Both the position numbers and the translations under genes were made by a program. 21,847 nucleotides of DNA, from NCBI GenBank assembly GCA_002394165.1, contig DGTA01000122.1:1-21847 (forward strand). The letters run 5' to 3'. Shown here one piece after another: positions 7,161 to 13,246 of the stretch (positions are counted from its first letter, which is position 1; every line of letters begins with the position of its first letter). A model generated the notes under the pieces. The model saw nothing but the letters and a program-made list of their open reading frames with translations. It ran no database searches and was not told the DNA's origin. The DNA comes from Lachnospiraceae bacterium UBA4348 (GTDB lineage Bacteria > Bacillota > Clostridia > Lachnospirales > Lachnospiraceae).

Positions 7161-8786
7161 TTATTCATCTTCATCCTCGTCCGTCACGACCAGTTCCATG
7201 CCCGGGAGGGCACTGAGGATATCATCCACCTCCATGATCGGACTGACTTTCTCTTTGAGGGTACCTATATCCTCTTTAAACGTAAACTTCAGTTCCACGC
7301 TCTTTCCGGTCCGCGCTTCGATCTGCGCTCTCAGCTGTGCGATCGTCTCCGCGTCCGACAGGTAACGGTTCCCCATGAAATCAGGAAACACGATCACCAG
7401 CGCCTTCTCCTCCCCCTCCGGCTCGAACATCAGGTCAACGAGCGAAAACTGTGATCTTGCGCGTGCGTCCTTCAGTCCGCTCACAATGCTCTTCCACTGT
7501 CTCCTGATCTCAACCAGATCGGAAGGCGCCGCTTTCGGCGCAGGCGCCTTCTCCGCCTTTGCCGGAGCACGTTCACCCTCCCGCGCAGAAGGCGGTGCGG
7601 GTGCTGCCTGCGCCGTGACCGGCACTGTAACGCCTTCCTCCAGCTGCTTCTCGATCAGCCGGATGCGTTCGAGGACGGAGGTCCTGTCTTTCTCCATCTG
7701 CGGCCGGCAGAGCCTGATCAGGGCCACCTCGGTGAGAGTTCTCTTCGCCGAAGCTGTCCTGAGCTGGCTCTCCAGCTCGGAGAGAATGCGGATATACCGC
7801 ATCAGGACACTCTCCCTGACCATGCCGGCATCCTCCTCCACCCTGGGCAGTTCATCCCTGGAGATCTCCAGCAGATCGGCGCTCTCCAAAGAAGCCTGGG
7901 TCAGGAGCAGCGAGCGAAGGTACCCGATCAGATCGCCCACAAACGCGGCGCAGTCTCTTCCGTTGTCCAGCAGGTCGGAGAAAAGCTTCAAAGCCGGCCC
8001 GACTTCCTGTCCGGCGATATGCCTGTACATTAAGCTGAGCACCTCGGTGTCCACCGCTCCGATCATCGAGAGCACCCGCTCATAGGTCAGCTTCTCCCCC
8101 GCAAAAAGAGAGATGCACTGGTCCGTCAGGCTGAGGGCATCACGCATTCCTCCCCGGGCCTTCCTCGCGATAAAACGCAGCGCCTCATCTTCGGCTTCCA
8201 CCTGCTCCTTCTCAAGCAGCTCCCTGAGCCGCTCAAAGATCTCCTCCGAGGAGATCCTCCTGAAATCATAGCGCTGGCATCTGGACTGGATCGTCACCGG
8301 GATCTTGTTCGGCTCCGTGGTAGCCAGGATAAAGATCACGTGCGCCGGCGGCTCTTCGAGTGTTTTTAAGAGCGCATTGAACGCCCCGGGTGAAAGCATG
8401 TGCGCCTCGTCAATGATATAGACTCTGTACCTGCCCTCTGACGGAGAATAGGCGACCTCTTCGTTGATCGCCCTGATATTGTCCACCCCGTTGTTGGACG
8501 CGGCATCCATCTCCAGGATGTCCATGTTCCTGCCCTCCAGGGAGGAGAGGCAGGTCCTGCACTCATTGCACGGTTCCCCTTCAGAGGCGTGCTCACAGTT
8601 GACTGCCCTGGCAAAGATCTTGGCGACGGATGTCTTTCCGGTCCCGCGGGTGCCGCAAAACAGATAGGCATGGCCTATCCTCCCGCTTTTGACCTGATTA
8701 AGCAGAGTCGTTACGATATGCGGCTGCCCGACGACCTGTTCAAAACTGACAGGCCGGTATTTCCTGTACAGCGCCAGATAACTCAT
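7161..8786 (-). CDS. dnaX: DNA polymerase III subunit gamma/tau
   Basis: 541 residues; the ATPase of the clamp loader. Walker A GTRGTGKT (45-52), four zinc ligands Cys64, Cys73, Cys76 and Cys79, ASNNGVDNIR, Walker B IIDEAHML (124-131), sensor LATTEPNKIP and the SRC motif TIQSRCQRYDF (165-175, giving the arginine finger). Domain III follows, then an Ala/Pro/Lys linker (about 395-425) and a tau-like C-terminal region ending in an acidic tail. I see no A-AAA-AAG slippery run, so a frameshifted gamma form is not predicted. Start ATG 8786 has AGGAG (8795-8799) upstream. First gene of the dnaX-ybaB-recR-DUF5711-cvpA series; its promoter is not obvious and the leader is occupied by a long inverted repeat (8808-8858). 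Confidence 0.96.
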   Translation of the reverse strand: MSYLALYRKYRPVSFEQVVGQPHIVTTLLNQVKSGRIGHAYLFCGTRGTGKTSVAKIFARAVNCEHASEGEPCNECRTCLSSLEGRNMDILEMDAASNNGVDNIRAINEEVAYSPSEGRYRVYIIDEAHMLSPGAFNALLKTLEEPPAHVIFILATTEPNKIPVTIQSRCQRYDFRRISSEEIFERLRELLEKEQVEAEDEALRFIARKARGGMRDALSLTDQCISLFAGEKLTYERVLSMIGAVDTEVLSLMYRHIAGQEVGPALKLFSDLLDNGRDCAAFVGDLIGYLRSLLLTQASLESADLLEISRDELPRVEEDAGMVRESVLMRYIRILSELESQLRTASAKRTLTEVALIRLCRPQMEKDRTSVLERIRLIEKQLEEGVTVPVTAQAAPAPPSAREGERAPAKAEKAPAPKAAPSDLVEIRRQWKSIVSGLKDARARSQFSLVDLMFEPEGEEKALVIVFPDFMGNRYLSDAETIAQLRAQIEARTGKSVELKFTFKEDIGTLKEKVSPIMEVDDILSALPGMELVVTDEDEDE

Positions 8787-8807
8787 TCTTCATGCTCCTA
8801 CAACAAC

Positions 8808-8858
8808 GGGGACAGAGAAAACCGTTTCTGGCAAAAGCAAGCGGTATTTCTCTGTCCC
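8808..8858. repeat. GGGACAG/CTGTCCC inverted-repeat element between pfkA and dnaX
   Basis: Near-perfect long hairpin: GGGACAGAGAAA (8809-8820) pairs with TTTCTCTGTCCC (8847-8858), and the pairing continues inward with ACCG and CGGT apart from one bulged A at 8846. The loop is about 17 bases. On the minus strand no T-run follows, so it is not a standard terminator. It ends eight bases before the dnaX ribosome binding site and thus lies in the dnaX leader. A second element with the same GGGACAG ends is found upstream of pfkA. The arrangement resembles REP-like palindromes; identity as such is inference. Confidence 0.7.
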
Positions 8859-8888
8859 ACTGATCAGATTAACTTGGATCGGCAACCG

Positions 8889-9962
8889 TCAGTCGCCGAA
8901 ACTGATCCCGAGCAGCTTGGCTTCTTTAATGAACTGATCGTCGGGAGAAACCGTTTTCAGCTTGCCGGCGACATCCTTAAGCGGAACCTTCTGCGTCTTA
9001 TTGTTTACGATACCTACCATGTAACCGTATTGCTCATCGAGGATCAGCTTGGCCGCTGCCGCGCCGAGCCTGGTGGAAAGCGCGCGGTCATACGGGCAGG
9101 GGCTTCCGCCTCTCTGCGTATGCCCGGGAACGGTGATCCTCACCTCGGTCCCCGAACGCTCCAGGATCTCTTCCGCCAGCTCATAGGCTACCGACGGATA
9201 TTTCTTCGTTTCCATCTTCTTTTTCAGCTCTTTCTTGCTCTTCTTGCTGTCGGGAGCCGAAATGGCGCCTTCGGCGACCGCGATCACGGTAAAGCCTTTG
9301 CCGGCTTTCGTCCTCTTGTCGATCGCTTCGATGACCTTGTCGATATGATAGGGGATCTCCGGGATAAGGATGATGTCCGCTCCGCCGGCAATTCCTGAAT
9401 AAAGAGTCAGCCAGCCGACCTTGTGGCCCATGATCTCCACGATGAATACACGGTTGTGGGAAGCCGCGGTCGTATGGATGCAGTCGATGGCATCCGTCGC
9501 AATGTTCACCGCGCTGTAGAAGCCGAAGGTCATATCCGTTCCGTAGATATCATTGTCGATCGTCTTCGGAAGATGAATGATGTTCAGGCCTTCCTCCCGC
9601 AGCAGGTTCGCGGTCTTCTGGGTGCCGTTGCCGCCCAGGATCACCAGGCAGTCAAGACGCAGCTTATAATAATTCTGCTTCATCGCCTCGACTTTATCAA
9701 GGCCCTTCTCATCGGGAACCCTCATCAGTTTGAACGGCTGACGCGAAGAACCGATGATCGTGCCGCCCTGTGTCAGGATTCCGGAGAAGTCCTTCGGCGT
9801 GAGCAGGCGGTAATCGCCGTAGATCAGGCCCTTGTAGCCATTCATGAAACCATAGACTTCAAGTTCTTCGATATTGTTTCCAAGTGCCTTGACAACACCG
9901 CGCATCGTGGCATTCAAAGCCTGACAGTCGCCGCCGCTCGTCAGTAAACCAACTCTTTTCAT
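8889..9962 (-). CDS. 6-phosphofructokinase (mixed ATP/PPi-type family)
   Basis: 357 residues, phosphorylates fructose 6-phosphate in glycolysis. Motifs: LLTSGGDCQALNATMRG (7-22), LGGTIIGSSR-like TQGGTIIGSSRQPF (64-77), GGNGT (110-114), PKTIDND with catalytic Asp136 (132-138), IVEIMGH (174-180, substrate-binding), and GHTQRGGSPCPYDR near residue 290. At the two positions that separate ATP- from PPi-dependent enzymes it has Gly (as in ATP enzymes) and Lys133 in PKTIDND (as in PPi enzymes), so the phosphoryl donor cannot be fixed by eye. The usual Asp of GGDG is Asn112. A lysine-rich insert lies near 227-243. Start ATG 9962 has GGAAAGGGTGAG upstream. It has its own TATAAT promoter and is flanked by inverted-repeat elements. 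Confidence 0.93.
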   Translation of the reverse strand: MKRVGLLTSGGDCQALNATMRGVVKALGNNIEELEVYGFMNGYKGLIYGDYRLLTPKDFSGILTQGGTIIGSSRQPFKLMRVPDEKGLDKVEAMKQNYYKLRLDCLVILGGNGTQKTANLLREEGLNIIHLPKTIDNDIYGTDMTFGFYSAVNIATDAIDCIHTTAASHNRVFIVEIMGHKVGWLTLYSGIAGGADIILIPEIPYHIDKVIEAIDKRTKAGKGFTVIAVAEGAISAPDSKKSKKELKKKMETKKYPSVAYELAEEILERSGTEVRITVPGHTQRGGSPCPYDRALSTRLGAAAAKLILDEQYGYMVGIVNNKTQKVPLKDVAGKLKTVSPDDQFIKEAKLLGISFGD

Positions 9963-10057
9963 ATCGCTCACCCTTTCCTTAACTGCCTGCACCAGGTCCT
10001 CATGTCCGAAAAACACCAGGTCCTGCCCCATGGTTCCAACAAAATTCAGTTAAAACA

Positions 10058-10086
10058 ATTATAACTTGATTCCATGAGAGGCACAA
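10058..10086 (-). promoter_or_regulatory. Probable sigma-A promoter of the phosphofructokinase gene
   Basis: Perfect -10 TATAAT (10058-10063), a 17-base spacer and a weak -35 TTGTGC (10081-10086) on the minus strand. The predicted leader to the ATG at 9962 is about 90 bases. The -35 touches the T-run of the hairpin that ends the preceding COG0523 unit. Confidence 0.6.
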
Positions 10087-10087
10087 G

Positions 10088-10139
10088 AAAAAGATGACAG
10101 GGGACAGCCCCGCGCCTAAACTCAAGGTCTGTCCCCTGT
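10088..10139 (-). terminator. GGGACAG-type inverted repeat, probable terminator of the COG0523 unit
   Basis: Perfect 11-base-pair inverted repeat ACAGGGGACAG (10097-10107) and CTGTCCCCTGT (10129-10139) around a 21-base GC-rich loop. On the minus strand it is followed by CATC and then TTTTT (10088-10092), so it can act as an intrinsic terminator. It begins three bases after the stop codon of the second COG0523 gene. Its ends match the element at 8808-8858, so it is probably a repeat that has taken on a terminator role. Confidence 0.6.
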
Positions 10140-10141
10140 TA

Positions 10142-11086
10142 TCAGTTAAAATAGACAAGATCGTCTGAGGGCGGATCGGTCGGCACGACCTCCTGTGCAT
10201 AAAGAACAGGTCCCTCCGCCCGGTACTCCGGATGATACTCATACCTGATCTTTGCCGTCACATTCACCCACTGCTTGTTCTTAAGCCTGGAAAGCTCTTT
10301 GTATTTGCAGACATATCCGATAAACCGGATATCATTGGCGCAGCAGGTCATCGCGTTCCTGCCCGGAACAAAGCAGCCTGCCGTAAACCGTGGCGGGATC
10401 ATCACCTTGGCCCGGAAGCTTACCTTTTTGTCCCTGTAGCGTTCAGGTGAATCGGACACATCCAGGAACCACAGGCCGTAATCCTCATCCTCGATCCTGA
10501 TCGTTTCCGCGTTCAGGTCATAGGGAGGCTGTTCCTTCCCCAGCTCAAGCTGGTTCCCTTCCTCATCCTCAAAGGAGAGCATCGCCTGGTTGTTGACTGC
10601 CTTGATCGCTCTCCTGTATTTCTGGAGATCCATGTCAAGGCTGCAGCGGTTAAAGATCACCAGCTCAGCGTTCAGGAAAATATTGCTGAGCATGCTTCGC
10701 ATATTGGTCAGGAACATATCGAAGGTGGATCCGTCCACGAGGGCGATGGTCTGGACCACCTCCCAGCGCCTGGGCAGATTCTCTCCCATAAGATGCGCCG
10801 GATCCCACATTCCATTGTACTCCACAAATACCCGGAGCGGACGGTAACGCTTCTGCAGCTGTTCCATGTATTCCCTGGTCAGGTCTTCCTCGTTCTCCAC
10901 ATAGACAACATCGATGTTTCCATGGGCGAGCTCATTGGCATCGTATTCTTCAACGCCCTGTTCGCACACCATCAGAAGGGACCTGGTCCCGTCCGCAAAA
11001 TCCGGTGATGCGAGAACATCTTTCAGAAAAGCGGTCTTCCCGCTCTCAAGAAATCCTGTGATGAGATAGACAGGTATTTCCATCAT
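10142..11086 (-). CDS. COG0523 (G3E) GTPase fused to a DUF1980/TIGR03943-like C-terminal domain
   Basis: 314 residues in two parts. Residues 1-165 are a CobW-like P-loop GTPase: Walker A GFLESGKT (11-18), the ExxG Walker B motif as EYNG (89-92), and a changed guanine motif NRCS (146-149) in place of NKxD. The CxCC metal motif of the family is absent. Residues about 195-314 resemble the C-terminal domain of DUF1980/TIGR03943 (YcgQ-type) proteins: VSFRAKVMI, GRNAMTCCANDIRFIGYVCK (242-261, with Cys248 and Cys249), and KQWVNVTAKI. In other Firmicutes that domain belongs to a permease partner linked to metal homeostasis, so a zinc-related role is plausible but inferred. Starts at 11086 or 11083 (GGAG upstream), 45 bases after the first COG0523 gene; the two are likely co-transcribed. 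Confidence 0.82.
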   Translation of the reverse strand: MMEIPVYLITGFLESGKTAFLKDVLASPDFADGTRSLLMVCEQGVEEYDANELAHGNIDVVYVENEEDLTREYMEQLQKRYRPLRVFVEYNGMWDPAHLMGENLPRRWEVVQTIALVDGSTFDMFLTNMRSMLSNIFLNAELVIFNRCSLDMDLQKYRRAIKAVNNQAMLSFEDEEGNQLELGKEQPPYDLNAETIRIEDEDYGLWFLDVSDSPERYRDKKVSFRAKVMIPPRFTAGCFVPGRNAMTCCANDIRFIGYVCKYKELSRLKNKQWVNVTAKIRYEYHPEYRAEGPVLYAQEVVPTDPPSDDLVYFN

Positions 11087-11106
11087 GATCTGTACTCCAT
11101 TCTGTC

Positions 11107-11124
11107 ACGGCAAAAGCCGTTTTT
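11107..11124. other. Short hairpin between the two COG0523 genes
   Basis: ACGGC (11107-11111) and GCCGT (11116-11120) flank a four-base loop in the 45-base gap. The T-run lies on the plus-strand side (11120-11124), so it is not a terminator for the minus-strand genes; as RNA it is a small intercistronic stem about ten bases before the downstream ribosome binding site. It might affect message stability or translation of the second gene. Confidence 0.35.
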
Positions 11125-11131
11125 CCTGTAT

Positions 11132-12175
11132 TCAGTCATCGTCCTCCGACAGTTTGCCCTCTGCCTTGAACAGTTCATTCAGCTCATGCTCTTTCAGCTT
11201 CGATCCGATCACACAGAGCCTGCCGGTAACATCGGCGCTTCCGCTGCGGATCTCTTTCTCCTCCGGAACCATGTCAAAGTGGATCCAGCTTCCATCTTCC
11301 CTCGGGACCATTCCCTTGGCTCTGAGCACGATGCCGTATTTTTCCGCGTCGGCGAGCGCATCCAGCATGCTGCCGATCTCCTCGTCGGTATACTTCCTGG
11401 GCGTCTCGGCTCCCCACGAAACAAAGATCTCATCGGCATCATGACCGTGATGATGGTGGTGATGATGGTGATGATTTCCGTGTTCGTGCTCATGTTCATG
11501 CTCGTGTTCATGCTCATGGTCATGATGATGGTGCTCATGCTCTTCCTCGGCCTCATGACGAAGCTGTGCGGCCAGGGAAACTGAGCTTTCCATCGCATTC
11601 AGGATCTGGGCTCCGGTCAGGTCATCCCACGGCGTCGTGATCACAGTGGCATCTGCATTCTTCGAGCGGATCATCTCCACGGCCTTATCCAGCTTATCCT
11701 GGGAGACTTTCTGTGTGCGGCTGAGCACGATCGTCCCGGCACTCTCGATCTGGTTATTGTAGAACTCGCCGAAGTTCTTCATGTACATGCCGATCTTCAT
11801 GGCATCGGCAACGGTCACCAGGGAATTGACCTCCAGCGAGCAGTCCTCTGCCACATTTTCCACGGCCTGGCGCACCTCGGAGAGCTTGCCCACACCGGAG
11901 GGCTCGATGATGATCCTGTCCGGATGGAACTGCTCTACCACCTGGTGGAGCGCATCGCCGAAATCACCGACCAGCGAGCAGCAGATGCAGCCCGAGTTCA
12001 TCTCTGTAATATTGATGCCGGCATCCCGGAGAAAGCCGCCGTCAATGCCGATCTCACCGAATTCATTTTCGATCAGGACGATCTGCTGTCCTGCAAAAAC
12101 CTCCGCAATAAGCTTTTTTATCAGAGTTGTCTTGCCTGCTCCCAGGAAACCTGAGATGATATCTATTTTCGTCAT
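11132..12175 (-). CDS. COG0523 (G3E/CobW) GTPase with histidine-rich metal-binding region
   Basis: 347 residues. Walker A GFLGAGKTT (9-17), the metal-site motif GCICC (62-66), Walker B with EPSG (91-94), a changed guanine motif SRTQ (152-155) in place of NKxD, then a histidine-rich stretch at 213-245 with 22 His, and a C-terminal CobW-C domain with the segment MVPREDGSWIHFD. The family includes zinc metallochaperones (ZNG1/ZagA type), and proteins for cobalamin and nitrile hydratase; the CxCC motif plus His-rich loop best fits zinc or another transition metal, which is inference. Start ATG 12175 has GGAGGTG upstream; the frame extends 13 codons further to 12214 but that overlaps the -10 box. 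It has its own promoter and leads into the second COG0523 gene. Confidence 0.93.
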   Translation of the reverse strand: MTKIDIISGFLGAGKTTLIKKLIAEVFAGQQIVLIENEFGEIGIDGGFLRDAGINITEMNSGCICCSLVGDFGDALHQVVEQFHPDRIIIEPSGVGKLSEVRQAVENVAEDCSLEVNSLVTVADAMKIGMYMKNFGEFYNNQIESAGTIVLSRTQKVSQDKLDKAVEMIRSKNADATVITTPWDDLTGAQILNAMESSVSLAAQLRHEAEEEHEHHHHDHEHEHEHEHEHEHGNHHHHHHHHHGHDADEIFVSWGAETPRKYTDEEIGSMLDALADAEKYGIVLRAKGMVPREDGSWIHFDMVPEEKEIRSGSADVTGRLCVIGSKLKEHELNELFKAEGKLSEDDD

Positions 12176-12212
12176 ATTCTCAACACCTCCGTATATCTTA
12201 AAATCGAAAAGC

Positions 12213-12241
12213 ATCTTACTACTTAGTCAGGCAAAAGTCAA
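12213..12241 (-). promoter_or_regulatory. Sigma-A promoter of the COG0523 gene pair
   Basis: TTGACT (12236-12241), a 17-base spacer and TAAGAT (12213-12218) on the minus strand, giving a leader of about 30 bases. The -35 overlaps the stop codon of the upstream mscS-type gene. I see no clear Zur-type palindrome and the leader is too short for a cobalamin riboswitch. Confidence 0.75.
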
Positions 12242-13152
12242 CCTGACGCGCCTTGTCCTCCCGGCGCATTCTTCATGTCATACTGTACTCGGATCTGCGT
12301 GGTGGACACCTCGATATTCTTCTCCTTCTGGAAATCGAGCAGGATCTTTTTCCGGATATCCGCGCAGGCCGCAAAGTTCTCCTCCACTGTCATCGTATTG
12401 ACCACGGCCCGCAGATCCACCGCGCCGTTCGAGATATCTCTGACCATGGGGATGACCGGATCCGTCATATTCATCTCATCCCTGTATTTTATGACATAGG
12501 GATGCGTCACAATATCATGACTGATGATCAGCATCGCCCGTTCAATATCGGAATCGTAGGTGACCGGTACATCAATAAAGGAACTGCTGTCCCTTGTTCC
12601 GCTGTGGCGGTTGTTCATGATCATGCTCTTGTCAAGGATCGCATTTGGTACGATCACATGAGCCGAATTGATCACGTTCCGGATGACAGTATGCCTGGCT
12701 GTGATCTCCTCCACATATCCGGTGATGGTCTCTCCGTCGATCCGCACGCTGATCCTGTCCCCGATCGTGAAAGGCTGGAAAGCCGAGAGGATAAACCCGT
12801 GGACGATATTGGAAAGCCCCTCCTGGAAGATAAAGCCCAGGACAACGACCAGCAGGGAGGATGACATGAATATCTGTGAGGCAAAGCCGGACAGGCCCGG
12901 GATCAGGCTGATGATCTTCATCCCGATCACAACGATCAGCAGGATCTTCAGGCAGGCCTTCATGAAGGCCATCGGGAGGGACCTGGTCCTGAGAAGCGGC
13001 TTGAAGATGATATCCAGCGCCTTCAGGAGAACGATCAGGATCAGCAGCAGAAAGAGCCCGTAATAGAGGTCGTTGCTTGTGACGACCTGCAGAACGGACT
13101 TCGTCGTGCCCTTAAGTTCCTGATAATTTGCGTTGTTTTCAAGATTTTCCAT
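12238..13152 (-). CDS. MscS family mechanosensitive ion channel
   Basis: 304 residues. Three hydrophobic spans (about 30-50, 67-87 and the pore-lining helix region around 95-120, with FMSSSLLVVVLGFIFQEGLSN) are followed by the MscS beta domain signature PFTIGDRISVRIDGETITGYVEEI and the segment VIVPNAILDKSMIMNN typical of the family, then an alpha/beta C-terminal domain. Relatives open under membrane tension to release solutes on osmotic downshock. The C-terminal tail ends in a Gly/Ala-rich stretch. Start ATG 13152 has AGGGAAG upstream. It begins 17 bases after the last T of the PrsA-like gene terminator, with no visible promoter in the gap. Length is close to the small MscS type. Confidence 0.93.
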   Translation of the reverse strand: MENLENNANYQELKGTTKSVLQVVTSNDLYYGLFLLLILIVLLKALDIIFKPLLRTRSLPMAFMKACLKILLIVVIGMKIISLIPGLSGFASQIFMSSSLLVVVLGFIFQEGLSNIVHGFILSAFQPFTIGDRISVRIDGETITGYVEEITARHTVIRNVINSAHVIVPNAILDKSMIMNNRHSGTRDSSSFIDVPVTYDSDIERAMLIISHDIVTHPYVIKYRDEMNMTDPVIPMVRDISNGAVDLRAVVNTMTVEENFAACADIRKKILLDFQKEKNIEVSTTQIRVQYDMKNAPGGQGASG

Positions 13153-13170
13153 TCACACACTTCCCTTTTG

Positions 13171-13201
13171 AAAAAGACGGCATGGTCGAAACCATGCCGC
13201 C
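13171..13201 (-). terminator. Intrinsic terminator after the PrsA-like lipoprotein gene
   Basis: On the minus strand an 11-base-pair stem with one G-T pair (arms 13191-13201 and 13176-13186), a TTCG loop (13187-13190), and TTTTT directly after (13171-13175). It is 45 bases past the lipoprotein stop codon and only 18 bases before the mscS-type start. Confidence 0.88.
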
Positions 13202-13246
13202 TGGTACAATTCATTTTGATTAACGAAGCCGCTCTCCGGGCTGTTA

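Noticed and set aside
7161..8786. Programmed frameshift in dnaX
   Set aside because: I looked for an A-AAA-AAG type slippery run in the coding strand and found none; the frame is intact to a natural acidic C-terminus.
11107..11124. Intrinsic terminator between the two COG0523 genes
   Set aside because: The T-run lies on the plus-strand side of the hairpin, so it cannot terminate the minus-strand message, and no plus-strand gene ends there.
12176..12241. Cobalamin riboswitch or Zur box upstream of the CobW-like gene
   Set aside because: The leader is only about 30 bases, too short for the riboswitch, and I see no convincing palindromic Zur-type operator around the promoter.
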